From: a bacterium
Lineage (GTDB): Bacteria > Vulcanimicrobiota > Xenobia > Xenobiales > JADMJV01
DNA: 41,044 bases
Direction of reading: 5' to 3'
Assembly (NCBI GenBank): GCA_018780265.1
Contig: JADMJV010000075.1
Coordinates: 1 to 41,044 of the forward strand
Below are positions 1 through 7,335 of the stretch, piece by piece. Under the pieces are notes generated by a model that saw only the letters and a program-made list of their open reading frames with translations, was not told the DNA's origin and searched no databases. Made by a program: the position numbers and the translations under genes. The first letter of the stretch is position 1, and each line of letters begins with the position of its first letter.

Positions 1-598
1 CCCCCCCCCCCCCCCGGGGGTCCTTCCTTTGTAAATTTCGAGAGACCAGTATGACGGAGTGGTGCCGACCGTGCGCCCTTTGTTGAAAGCCTTATGGGCG
101 GGTTTTTCCTCGCAGCCCGCCAAACACTTCTGCCACGACGCCCGCCTCAAAGGGGAAGCCCTGCAGTTGCGCCCAATGTGTGAGCAGGTAACAGGACAGA
201 TTGCCTTCGTGCCGCGAGCCAAATCAAATGAGACGATTAGCAACGATATTTTTGAGAGTCTCATTTTGGAGCGTTTTACCAGATAAATGCAGTAATCATA
301 GGGCGATGGCCCTTGTAAAAAAGAAGTAACCCATGTACCATAAGGTTGCGACAGCAAAGGCCAGAGGTTCTTCCTTTCTCACCAAACAAGCCCCGCGTCG
401 TAAGTCGCCGTGGGGCCATTGTCCTGGATTCCATCCTGCACGCCAGGCCAGCAATCTGGCTAAATGGCCATAGGTATTGTACTTTGGCTGCCATCATGCC
501 TACATTGGCTCATGTCGCCACCCCAGACTCCAATCATTGTCCCTCGTCCTGGTCGCCGGCCCCATCACCGGCAAAAGCTCATAGAGAAGGAGTTTATG
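1..598. other. Gene-poor leader region
   Basis: No convincing gene is visible in this stretch on either strand. The short open frames have low-complexity, shuffled-looking translations, no family motif and no Shine-Dalgarno sequence. The window starts with 15 C followed by 5 G, which looks like a contig end or assembly artefact rather than biology. The stretch leads directly into a decayed transposase, so it may be old mobile-element debris. Confidence 0.5.
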
Positions 599-910
599 CC
601 TCCGGAAGGGCCTTGTTGGGCTTGCGAAGCCGTGCTGGCAATATGTCAACACCGAGACCGAGAGCTTCAAATGCTATCGGAATCGTGGTTTGTCCACGCC
701 AGGGACTCTTGTTGCACAAACCCAGCTTGCCCGGAGAAGGCCAAAGGCCAAGGGATTCATCTACCGGCCTCTTGAAGAGGTCAGGCTTGCTATCCCCAAT
801 TGTGGCTACAGCCTCGAAGTTGTTTGTTTCGTCCTCGAGGGCTATATGAAGCGCGAGCTATCAGTTCCCCAGATTCATCGAGATCTGCAAAAAAGAGGCG
901 TCCAGATCTG
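599..910 (+). pseudogene. Frameshifted transposase N-terminal remnant (zinc ribbon + HTH)
   Basis: Two reading frames joined near position 745 together resemble the N-terminus of a DDE-type transposase. The first frame carries a CxxC pair (GPCWACEAVL) and a second Cys cluster (CCTNPACPE) spaced like a transposase zinc ribbon. The next frame continues with FIYRPLEEVRLAIP, then GYSLEVV and LSVPQIHRDLQKRGVQI, which look like the linker and helix-turn-helix of the same family. A 1-nt shift is needed to connect them. Nothing recognisable follows, so the catalytic domain is missing. Seen: Cys pattern and HTH-like phrase in adjacent frames. Inferred: decayed insertion sequence; the exact IS family cannot be assigned. 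Confidence 0.5.
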
Positions 911-1041
911 GGGGTACAGTGGGTGTTTCCTGAACAGGGACAGCGGCTTGACTTTTGAACCAGCCGGCCCGGAATTCGCCCAGGGCAATCTCCCTTCTGA
1001 TTTGCACTAGGTAGGCCAGTTCCGGCGCCGAAGCCCGATGC

Positions 1042-2286
1042 ATGAGTTGGATACGAAATCGGAAAGAAATTCAGCTGAAGCTGGCCATGAAGCAAAATCG
1101 ATGGCTGCTCAACCTTCTGGCTATGTGGTTAGTGGTTTCGGCCGTAATCCTGGTCGCCACCGGACATCCTGCCGTGGAAACCCTGCAGATTCTGCTCTTC
1201 CTGCAGCAAGACAACTCTCACTTCGGATTTTTCTACGCCAGCATGACCGACTTTGTCGTCTTTGGGTTGGTGATCTCCGTGCTACTCGTGGACATGCAGC
1301 GTCAGGTTCGACCCGAAGCGACCTGCCGCGTGATGGCCGAAGAATTGAGCGGCCACGCCGTGATTTTTTCTTTTACCAATCTGGGTCGACGCACCTGGCA
1401 GATGCTGCGCGACCTGGATATTCCTGTGGCCGTGGTGGACTCCGACCCGGCCAACCTCGAGCAACTGATTCGCGAAGGCTACCCTTGCCTGGTGGGCAGT
1501 GGCCGAAGCCTGGCCGACCTGGACGCCGTCAATATCGACCAGGCCCGTTTCGTGATGGTGTGCAGCGACGAACTGGAAGGTTCGGCCGTGATCTGCAGCC
1601 TGGTCCGCAAACGCAATCCCAAATGTGACCTGGTGGCGCGCTGCGCCGACGACGACATTGGCGATCTGCTTGCCAAGCAATACCGGGCCACGGTGGTCTC
1701 CACCAGTCGAGTAGCAGCCCTGTTTTTGCAAGACTATCTGGGAACACATCGGGTTCAACACTGTGTGCTGATTGGGAGCGGTAGTCTCAGTCGTCGCATG
1801 ATTCCCATTCTCCAGGAGTTACAGGTACATTTCTCGGTCGTGGCCTCCAAGGAAACGGATGTGGATGACCTGCTGGGCAAAGAAAACTACATCGTGGGCC
1901 GCTTTAACGATGACCGGGTGTTGGAGCAGGCCGGAGTGATGGACACGGAATTGGCCATTTTCACCGAGGACGACTTCAGTCTGGCCCTGACCACCGTAGA
2001 CCACGTACGCGGGCTCAACCTGCACTGTCGCATTGTGTGTCGGGTGTTTATGGACGACGCCGCCGACCTGCTCAGTTCCGAACCGTTTCTGTGCGACATC
2101 TTCTCGACCAGTCGCCACGCCGTGGAGCAGTTGCGCAAGCAAGGGACCTTTAAGTCACTGGGCTTGAGCGGCAGCGCTTACGGGACCGGTCCGGTAGTGC
2201 TCTCGGAAAAGTTGCCCAAGAGCAGCCACCATGAAAAGCCACACATCCGCAATAAGAGCGGAGCAAGTCAGCGGGCCAGATCTTAG
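1042..2286 (+). CDS. Membrane-anchored TrkA-N/RCK double-domain protein
   Basis: A 414-residue protein with two hydrophobic segments (about residues 21-40 and 67-84) followed by two Rossmann-like TrkA-N (RCK N) domains, roughly residues 105-225 and 240-360. The first has HAVIFSFTNLGR then VAVVDSDPANLE, where the acidic end of strand 2 is kept but the glycine motif is weak. The second has VLIGSGSLSRR. RCK domains bind NAD(H) or nucleotides and gate K+ channels and transporters. The segment between the two helices has no TVGYG-type filter, so this is not an ordinary two-TM potassium channel. It could regulate a partner transporter or sense ligand at the membrane. The C-terminal 40 residues are polar and Ser/Lys-rich. 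The start has no strong ribosome site, and Met16 at 1087 is an alternative. Confidence 0.75.
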   Translation: MSWIRNRKEIQLKLAMKQNRWLLNLLAMWLVVSAVILVATGHPAVETLQILLFLQQDNSHFGFFYASMTDFVVFGLVISVLLVDMQRQVRPEATCRVMAEELSGHAVIFSFTNLGRRTWQMLRDLDIPVAVVDSDPANLEQLIREGYPCLVGSGRSLADLDAVNIDQARFVMVCSDELEGSAVICSLVRKRNPKCDLVARCADDDIGDLLAKQYRATVVSTSRVAALFLQDYLGTHRVQHCVLIGSGSLSRRMIPILQELQVHFSVVASKETDVDDLLGKENYIVGRFNDDRVLEQAGVMDTELAIFTEDDFSLALTTVDHVRGLNLHCRIVCRVFMDDAADLLSSEPFLCDIFSTSRHAVEQLRKQGTFKSLGLSGSAYGTGPVVLSEKLPKSSHHEKPHIRNKSGASQRARS

Positions 2287-2756
2287 AGATTGCCGAACCT
2301 GGGATAGGGGGTGGGGGGGGGAAAGGTAATGTGCGGCTGGCTGCTTTGCGGCTGACTGCAGTAGCCTGCTGACCTGTGGTTGGAGTTTTGCGGACAATGA
2401 CCGCGCTGACTGCGGCTGTAGTTGCCATAGTCGTTGTAGCCATACCCGCTGTAGCCATAACCGTTGTAGCCGTAGTTGCCAAAGTTGTTGTAACCGTATG
2501 AATAGCCGGAACTGCCGCCTCCAAAACCAGGAGAGGTGCGGGCAGCGGTCTGCTTGGGTGCGGGCACGTAGGTCGCGGGCGGCGGCGCGGGCGTGTAGTA
2601 GCCCACGAAAAAGCCATTCTGGTCCTGAATCACCCAGCGATTTCCCAAGTTTACCAGCTTGTAGCTGGGGTCGGGCAGGGCGTGGTAGACCATGTCGGGA
2701 GCGGCCCAGGCCTGGGCCCCCAAAGTCAGGGCAAATCCAACAAGTAGCTTTTTCAT
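2283..2756 (-). CDS. Secreted Gly/Tyr-rich hypothetical protein
   Basis: The likely start is the ATG at 2756 (MKKLLVGFALTLGAQAWA), which gives a clean Sec signal peptide cleaved after AWA. Seven upstream codons are open but add charged residues in front of the signal. The mature part begins with a short module containing two conserved-looking phrases, YKLVNLGNRWVIQDQ and GFFVGYYTP. A Pro/Ala linker follows, then a low-complexity Gly/Tyr/Asn tract (about residues 80-115) of GYGYS- and NYGYN-like units. The C-terminus is Ser/Gln/Pro-rich. Such tracts occur in surface or matrix proteins, but no family is recognised. It sits 57 nt downstream of the isoaspartyl peptidase on the same strand and may share its transcript. 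Confidence 0.6.
   Translation of the reverse strand: MKKLLVGFALTLGAQAWAAPDMVYHALPDPSYKLVNLGNRWVIQDQNGFFVGYYTPAPPPATYVPAPKQTAARTSPGFGGGSSGYSYGYNNFGNYGYNGYGYSGYGYNDYGNYSRSQRGHCPQNSNHRSAGYCSQPQSSQPHITFPPPTPYPRFGNL
2415..2500. repeat. Imperfect GTAGCC/GTTGTA tandem repeats coding for Gly-Tyr units
   Basis: Short imperfect repeats such as gtagccata, gtagccgta and gttgtagcc recur every 9-18 bases. On the minus strand they encode alternating Tyr-Gly-Tyr/Asn units of the secreted protein. They are in-frame coding repeats of the kind that can change length by slippage. Confidence 0.5.
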
Positions 2757-2813
2757 ACCTTCAGCATAGGGCTCCATCCGCGGGCAGAGGTTGCCGATTG
2801 GTTACAAAGTGGC

Positions 2814-3752
2814 TTACTTGTCCTTGCCGATGGCCACCATAAAGCGACCCTGCGAGTCGGCTGCGCCCCGACTCATGCCGACCGTATTGAAATGAAGCAC
2901 CCAGTCGCCCTGGCGGTTGAGCGCGATGACGCCGCCCACATCGTCAGGCAGGCCATCTGCAAAGGTGAGTTTGACGGATTCGCTCAGGCTGACCCCGTTG
3001 AAGCGCATTCGTTGCGAGATCTGGCCGGCAATCTGGCGGCGAATGAACTCTTCGCCAACTCCGGTGCAAGAAACGGCACAACCGCGGTCGTCGGCGTAGG
3101 TGCCTGCACCGATAATGGGGGAGTCGCCCACCCGGCCCGGTCGCTTGCCCGTGAGGCCTCCCGTCGAGGTTGCGGCAGCCAGGTGACCCTGCTGGTCGAG
3201 GGCCACACAGCCCACTGTTCCTTGCTTCTTGCGCAGCGCCTGACGGGCCCGCTCGGTAATAAAATAGTCGTTGTCCACCATCTCCAGTCCGCTTTCTTCG
3301 GCGAAGCGGTCGGCTCCCAGGCCCACCATCAGCACGTGGGGGGTCTTCTCCATGACAAAGCGGGCCAGACTTACGGGGTTTTTGCAGCGTCGCACACCGG
3401 CCACCGCTCCGCACTGAAGGTTGGACCCGTCCATGATGGCGGCGTCCAGTTCGGCCTCTCCGGCGCTATTGAGCGCGGCGCCACGGCCGGCGTTAAACCA
3501 GGGGTCGTCTTCCAGGCTGCGCACTGCGGTTTCGACCACTTCCAGACTGGACCGCCCGGCTTTGAGTTGAGCCAGTCCCTGGCGCAGCACGGCCTGAAGG
3601 CGGGTTTCCACTCCGGCAATTTCCTCGCGGCTCATGTGGGCCGGGTCAGCTCCCGCGCCGCCGTGAACCGCCAGCGCGTACTTGGGCTGCGCGGAGAGGG
3701 ACGAAGACAACCACAATAGACCTATCAGAGCGATCAAGCAGGTATGTTTCAT
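2814..3752 (-). CDS. Secreted isoaspartyl peptidase / type 2 L-asparaginase
   Basis: A 312-residue Ntn-hydrolase of the plant-type asparaginase/isoaspartyl aminopeptidase family. These are made as precursors that self-cleave to expose an N-terminal Thr nucleophile. Visible landmarks are the N-terminal VHGGAG (about residues 29-34), DDPWFNAGRGAALN, LDAAIMDG, the cleavage site KQG/TVGCVALDQQG with Thr179 as nucleophile, STGGLTGKRPGRVGDSPIIGAGTYAD and a late TG motif. A signal peptide of about 21 residues (ending SLSA/QPK) indicates export, as in the secreted subset. It probably hydrolyses beta-aspartyl peptides or asparagine in the periplasm. It is transcribed divergently from the transglutaminase-like gene, with 83 nt between starts. 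Confidence 0.9.
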   Translation of the reverse strand: MKHTCLIALIGLLWLSSSLSAQPKYALAVHGGAGADPAHMSREEIAGVETRLQAVLRQGLAQLKAGRSSLEVVETAVRSLEDDPWFNAGRGAALNSAGEAELDAAIMDGSNLQCGAVAGVRRCKNPVSLARFVMEKTPHVLMVGLGADRFAEESGLEMVDNDYFITERARQALRKKQGTVGCVALDQQGHLAAATSTGGLTGKRPGRVGDSPIIGAGTYADDRGCAVSCTGVGEEFIRRQIAGQISQRMRFNGVSLSESVKLTFADGLPDDVGGVIALNRQGDWVLHFNTVGMSRGAADSQGRFMVAIGKDK

Positions 3753-3835
3753 GGACCCCTCCCTTGTTGTAGAACGTCAAATTCCCTGCGCTGGCGGAGG
3801 CCGGAGTTTTGCCAACGGGCGCGAAGGACCATCCG

Positions 3836-4825
3836 ATGCACAGGTTACTCCTGCTTTTGCTATTGTTGTGGGTGTTACCGGCCTGGGGTAAGGGCCCGGA
3901 GCAGCCCATGGCCGTGCCGGCCCATCTCAGCCAGGATGTCGACTCGCTGGCGACCTATCTGACCGGCACCGCCAACACCCCCCGACTGAAGGCTGAGCGG
4001 CTTTTTCTTTGGGTGACGGCCAATATCAACTACGACATCCCGATGTTGCGGGGCATGAAAGGATCTTCGTCGCGAGATTGCACCCCGGCTACCGTGCTGC
4101 GTCGGCGCCAGAGTGTTTGTCAGGGCTACGCCAATCTTTATCAGGCTCTGTGCCTCAAGGCGGGGCTGCAAGCCGAGGTCGTGGGAGGCTGGGCGCGGAG
4201 CAGCGGGGGCGGGGGCGATTCGCATGCCTGGAACGCCGTCATGCTGGACGGAGCCTGGGCATTGGTCGACTGCACCTGGGGCGCGGGCTTCGTGCGCGGC
4301 GACGATTTTCACCGTTCTTTCTCGCCTTTCTATTTTATGAGCAATCCAAAAGAGCTGATCACTTCTCATTTTCCCGATGACCCGCAGTGGCAAATGTTGG
4401 ATTCTCCCATTACTCGGGCTGATTTCGACAAGCTCACGCCCTTTCGTCCCTACAGCAGCGGCACTGGAACTATCATTTCTCTCCAAGATTACTCTCAGGG
4501 ACAGGCAATTCCCACGTCCACACCTGCGGCTGCAGGGCTGACCGCTCCCCGGTTGCTTTCCTCCTTCAACTACCGGGGCGTCCGCCTGATTCTGCCCACC
4601 GCGGGCACCCTCAAGGCGGGTCCATCTGAGTTCCACTTGGAGGTGCCCTCTGCCGACCGAGTGTTGGTTACCACGGGAGAACAGACCTACGCTTTGCTGC
4701 CTGTGCCTAAGAAATTTGGCCAGTACCGGGCCATGGTTCCCATTGTCTCTGGGAAAATCAGGGTGCTTGCCGAATTTGGCGGCAGTGGCCGACTGGAGCC
4801 ATTGTTGGAGTATGATTCCCGTTAG
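3836..4825 (+). CDS. Secreted transglutaminase-like (KY-type) protein
   Basis: The start is the ATG at 3836, with GAAGGA just upstream, giving a Leu-rich signal peptide (MHRLLLLLLLLWVLPAWG). A few codons upstream are open but would precede the signal. The transglutaminase-like core spans about residues 45-190: LFLWVTANINYD, then Cys95 in RQSVCQGYANLYQALC, His130 in DSHAWNAVML and Asp145 in WALVDCTWGAG, the expected Cys-His-Asp triad. FMSNPKELITSHFPDD after the core is typical of kyphoscoliosis-peptidase-like members. The C-terminal ~120 residues look beta-rich. It probably acts as a periplasmic or secreted protease or cross-linking enzyme; the substrate is unknown. Its partner across the divergent promoter is also an exported peptidase. 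Confidence 0.85.
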   Translation: MHRLLLLLLLLWVLPAWGKGPEQPMAVPAHLSQDVDSLATYLTGTANTPRLKAERLFLWVTANINYDIPMLRGMKGSSSRDCTPATVLRRRQSVCQGYANLYQALCLKAGLQAEVVGGWARSSGGGGDSHAWNAVMLDGAWALVDCTWGAGFVRGDDFHRSFSPFYFMSNPKELITSHFPDDPQWQMLDSPITRADFDKLTPFRPYSSGTGTIISLQDYSQGQAIPTSTPAAAGLTAPRLLSSFNYRGVRLILPTAGTLKAGPSEFHLEVPSADRVLVTTGEQTYALLPVPKKFGQYRAMVPIVSGKIRVLAEFGGSGRLEPLLEYDSR

Positions 4826-4943
4826 CTTTTCCGGACCACATAGAGATACCTTGGCCCGGGTTCCGCTCTCGCCTGGCCTGGGGGTAGGGACGAACTGACC
4901 TGAAGCTGCGCGAGCCCATCCTGTAGCATCCTTCCCGAGCTAC

Positions 4944-4971
4944 TTGACATTTACTATGGTGATAGTATGAT
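4944..4971 (+). promoter_or_regulatory. Consensus sigma70-type promoter of blaI
   Basis: TTGACA (4944-4949), a 16-nt spacer and TATGAT (4966-4971) form a near-consensus vegetative promoter. The predicted transcription start falls around 4977-4979, on or beside the ATG at 4978, which implies a leaderless or nearly leaderless blaI message. The dyad at 4952-4967 occupies the spacer and the first bases of the -10, the right place for autorepression. Confidence 0.75.
4952..4967. promoter_or_regulatory. BlaI-type operator 1 (TACTA-N6-TAGTA)
   Basis: TACTAT-GGTG-ATAGTA is a perfect 6-bp-arm inverted repeat lying between the -35 and -10 of the blaI promoter. BlaI/MecI/CopY-family repressors are dimeric winged-helix proteins that bind short dyads over their own promoters, so this is the natural autoregulatory site. 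The same arms and spacing recur at 6350-6365. Confidence 0.7.
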
Positions 4972-4977
4972 GTGGCC

Positions 4978-5376
4978 ATGCATTCGGATCTTCACCTCGG
5001 TGAATTGGAGATGGCAGTCCTTGACCAAGTCTGGCACTTGAGCGAAGAGCGGGATATGGGTGTATCCGTTCAAGAGGTCCTCGACATGCTGTCCAGGCGA
5101 GAACTGGCCTACACCACCGTCATGACGGTGCTGGGAAACTTGCATAAGAAGGGGCTACTGGCCAGAGAGAAGTCGGGCAAGAGTTACCTCTATCGCCCTT
5201 TGCGTAGCCGAGAATCGGTGACATCCGGTCTCTTGAGCCGCTTAGGTAAGATTCTCTTTGCCGGCTCCAAGGCCAGTTGGTTAGCTTGCTTATTGGGTCC
5301 CGACGCAAGCCTCTCGGCCAAGGAGATTCAGGAACTCAAAGCTCGCCTGGCGGAACTGGAATCCCGAGATGACTGA
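4978..5376 (+). CDS. BlaI/MecI/CopY-family transcriptional repressor
   Basis: A 132-residue penicillinase-repressor family protein. The winged-helix DNA-binding part is residues ~5-75: LHLGELEMAVLDQVWHL, the helix VSVQEVLDMLS, then the family hallmark AYTTVMTVLGNLHKKGLLAREKSGKSYLYRPL. The C-terminal part (VTSGLLSRLGKILF, then LSAKEIQELKARLAELE) is the dimerisation helix region. In this family the repressor is inactivated by proteolysis triggered by a membrane M56 peptidase, and that gene follows here with an 8-nt overlap. The ATG at 4978 is preferred over the in-frame GTG at 4972 because the promoter -10 ends at 4971, making the transcript start at or next to this ATG. Confidence 0.92.
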   Translation: MHSDLHLGELEMAVLDQVWHLSEERDMGVSVQEVLDMLSRRELAYTTVMTVLGNLHKKGLLAREKSGKSYLYRPLRSRESVTSGLLSRLGKILFAGSKASWLACLLGPDASLSAKEIQELKARLAELESRDD

Positions 5377-6325
5377 CTTTAGCACAGCCATCCTTTGCAA
5401 AGCCATCCTTCTCAACTTCGCTGGCTTTTGGGCGGCCAGTTGTTGTTTTCTGTTGGTCAAGGGTTGCAATTCTTGGCAAAGTCGCCGGCAGCTATTCGCC
5501 GTAGTGCTTTTGAAACTGGCCTTAGTGTTCCTGTGTGCACCTTGGCTCCCGCGTGCTATCGAATGGCAGGCCGCTATGGGACATCTCACCGTATCCTGCG
5601 GCTTCCCAGCCAAGTTTGAGCAGTTGTTCGCCCCAATTTGGGTGAGTCTAAGCTTGGGAGCTTCGCCAATCAATGTGGCGGACCTGATTGTCGACGCTTT
5701 GGGTCAACCGCTGGCGGCAGTTCTAGGTCGACTGCTGATACTCTGGTCGTTGCTCGCCACGACGCAGTTCCTCTCTCAAACTTGGTGGCTGAGACGTCGC
5801 TTCTTGCGGACTCGGACGGCTCATCATTGCAATGGTTTGCAGTTTTGGATTACACCTGGCTTTGCCAGTATGGCGTTCGGCATCTTCAGGCCTGAGGTGA
5901 TTTTGAGCCAACGAGATGCTGCCGCTCCGACTGTTGAGCGCGACGCAGTGTTGGCCCACGAGTTGGCTCACATCGAACGCAACGACCCGCTGAAGTCCTG
6001 GCTGCTTGGGTTGCTGCTGAGTCTTGTTCCCTTTGTGCTTCCGCTTCGCTGGCTGGTCACGCATGTGCGCAACGGGTTCGAAGGGGCAGCGGACGAGTTG
6101 GCAGTTGCCAGAGGAGTTAGCGCGAGGTCAATGGCAGCCACTCTCTTCAAGAGGGCTCAGCCGCGAGCCATTCATTGGGCTCCCTCGCTAGACGGAGGTG
6201 CCCTTTATGAACGGATAGTCGTTCTTCTAGATAAAGCGGAGGGGAGGCCTCCTCAAGAAAAACAAGGTTCGAAAATCCTCCTTGGCTTGTCCATGTTGTT
6301 CATCCTGGGAGTTCACTGGATGTAA
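5369..6325 (+). CDS. M56-family (BlaR1-like) membrane metallopeptidase
   Basis: A 318-residue integral membrane protein with hydrophobic segments near residues 10-30, 42-60, 115-137 and 210-232, plus a short C-terminal hydrophobic end. The zinc peptidase motif HELAH is at residues 197-201 (LAHELAHIERNDPLK), and FEGAADELA at ~237-245 supplies the third ligand region. M56 proteins such as BlaR1 and MecR1 sense a signal and trigger cleavage of the cognate BlaI repressor. This one lacks the C-terminal penicillin-binding sensor domain of BlaR1, so its signal is probably not a beta-lactam or comes from a partner. Its start overlaps blaI by 8 nt, indicating translational coupling. Confidence 0.9.
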   Translation: MTDFSTAILCKAILLNFAGFWAASCCFLLVKGCNSWQSRRQLFAVVLLKLALVFLCAPWLPRAIEWQAAMGHLTVSCGFPAKFEQLFAPIWVSLSLGASPINVADLIVDALGQPLAAVLGRLLILWSLLATTQFLSQTWWLRRRFLRTRTAHHCNGLQFWITPGFASMAFGIFRPEVILSQRDAAAPTVERDAVLAHELAHIERNDPLKSWLLGLLLSLVPFVLPLRWLVTHVRNGFEGAADELAVARGVSARSMAATLFKRAQPRAIHWAPSLDGGALYERIVVLLDKAEGRPPQEKQGSKILLGLSMLFILGVHWM

Positions 6326-6349
6326 GAAGGGGAAAAATTTCCCTTCAAA

Positions 6350-6365
6350 TACTAACACGATAGTA
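6350..6365. promoter_or_regulatory. BlaI-type operator 2 (TACTA-N6-TAGTA)
   Basis: TACTA-ACACGA-TAGTA repeats the arms and 6-nt spacing of the dyad at the blaI promoter exactly, with an unrelated centre. It ends 12 nt before the start of the secreted-protein gene at 6378. No consensus promoter is obvious around it; TTCAAA at 6344 and TAGAAA at 6364 are only weak candidates. It marks the downstream genes as likely BlaI targets. Confidence 0.6.
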
Positions 6366-6377
6366 GAAAGGTCAGTC

Positions 6378-6737
6378 ATGAAGAATATCGTTCTTTTCAC
6401 GTTAATTGTTGCTTCTTTGGCACAGGCAGAGCCTGTTTTTACGGTTGCCGAATTGAAGGATGCCGAGCCCCTTCCTGAGAGTTTTCAAGTGGTTGTTCAG
6501 CCAGGGGAAATAGTGCCGCTGCAACTTAAGCTGTTAGGGTCAGTGGCCCAGGGAGATGCCGTCCTGCCGGTCCGCTTTGAACGAAAGGTCTATTTTCGCT
6601 TCCTTGGTCAGCAAGAGCCTCAGTTCTCTGTTGATGGGGAGCGTTGGGGTGGGGTTCGCCATATGTTCAAGGGGAGCTTATCGGTGGGTTGCGGCAGCAA
6701 GGGGAGTTCTGTGGAATTGAAGGTGAACCCACGCTGA
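6378..6737 (+). CDS. Small secreted protein of the BlaI cassette
   Basis: The start is the ATG at 6378, preceded by AGAAAGG, giving a 119-residue protein with a signal peptide (MKNIVLFTLIVASLAQA/EP). The mature ~100 residues are beta-like (FQVVVQPGEIVPLQLKLLGSV, LPVRFERKVYFRFLG, FSVDGERWGG, GSLSVGCGSKGSSVELKV) and may form one small immunoglobulin-like or beta-sandwich domain. No family is recognised. It lies 52 nt after the M56 peptidase and directly behind the second TACTA-N6-TAGTA dyad, in the position that a beta-lactamase gene holds relative to blaI/blaR1. It is therefore a candidate effector of the cassette. Confidence 0.7.
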   Translation: MKNIVLFTLIVASLAQAEPVFTVAELKDAEPLPESFQVVVQPGEIVPLQLKLLGSVAQGDAVLPVRFERKVYFRFLGQQEPQFSVDGERWGGVRHMFKGSLSVGCGSKGSSVELKVNPR

Positions 6738-7333
6738 GAAGCGGGTTTCTCCTTCTTGGTCTTTCCCTGTTGGTGGGCTGTGGGGAGAGGGTCCAGGTAC
6801 GAGGTCAAAGGGTGTGCCGCGCGACCACCGCGCTCCCAAGCCCACCAAGTGCGAATGGGGTTCACGCGGGTGTTCTTCTGAGGGAGGAAACAGAGCGTCT
6901 ACCGATGAGACTTGAACCCACAACTTCGTTGCCGCGCTTTCGCTTTGATGCGAAATGGGAACTGCCAGCAGATGATTGGGAAACCCGCTTCGATGTTTCT
7001 CTTCCAAATTGGCATCGAGACTCCAAGCAGGCACCACCGGTGGGAACTTGGCCTGGCTTGGGCCCCGCCCTCGAGTTTGGGGCCGACCTGCGCCCCCCGG
7101 AGGTAGCTCCCTCAATGAAGCTTGACGTTTCACTTCCAAAACTGTTCCACAATGTTCTGGAAAGAGGCACAGAAGGGGATGGAAATGCGCTGGCGGTCTT
7201 GCGAGCGCTCCCGCCGCCGCGAGTAGGACTCCTACCGAATTCACCTCTCTTTGGACCTTCTCCACTACCTTTTCGAAATTGCGTAAGGAACTTGGAGGAT
7301 GGCTTACCGATAGGTCCTTGCGATGCCTTCTAG
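6734..7333 (+). CDS. Putative lipoprotein starting at CTG
   Basis: The frame overlaps the stop of the preceding gene as CTGA. It opens with (M)RSGFLLLGLSLLVGCGERV, a textbook lipoprotein signal with lipobox LVGC at residues 13-16. There is no ATG, GTG or TTG at a sensible position. AAGGTG (6720-6725) sits 8 nt before the CTG, a proper ribosome-site distance. The mature part contains two similar phrases, TRFDVSLPNWHRD and MKLDVSLPKLFHN, and the gene is followed at once by a 10-bp hairpin. No family is recognised. Seen: lipobox, ribosome site, coupling and hairpin. Inferred: CUG initiation. The opposite strand is also open over much of this stretch, so the call stays moderate. Confidence 0.5.
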   Translation: MRSGFLLLGLSLLVGCGERVQVRGQRVCRATTALPSPPSANGVHAGVLLREETERLPMRLEPTTSLPRFRFDAKWELPADDWETRFDVSLPNWHRDSKQAPPVGTWPGLGPALEFGADLRPPEVAPSMKLDVSLPKLFHNVLERGTEGDGNALAVLRALPPPRVGLLPNSPLFGPSPLPFRNCVRNLEDGLPIGPCDAF

Positions 7334-7335
7334 CT

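Noticed and set aside
346..849. 167-residue plus-strand frame in the leader region
   Set aside because: The translation is Ser/Arg/Pro-rich without motifs and runs across the better-supported zinc-ribbon frame of the transposase remnant.
861..1043. 60-residue minus-strand frame with phrase ELAYLVQIRREIALGEF
   Set aside because: It has no ribosome site, overlaps the transposase remnant, and its second half is unstructured; no family is recognised.
6328..6346. AAGGGGAAA/TTTCCCTT hairpin after the M56 peptidase gene
   Set aside because: The stem is short and interrupted and no T run follows; it may be chance, and the gene behind it appears to belong to the same cassette.
6890..6975. Possible tRNA on the minus strand (GGTTCAAGTC box and near-complementary ends)
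   Set aside because: A T-arm-like sequence and 7 pairable end bases are present, but no acceptable D-arm or anticodon arm can be folded and there is no CCA context. The stretch also lies within the putative lipoprotein frame.
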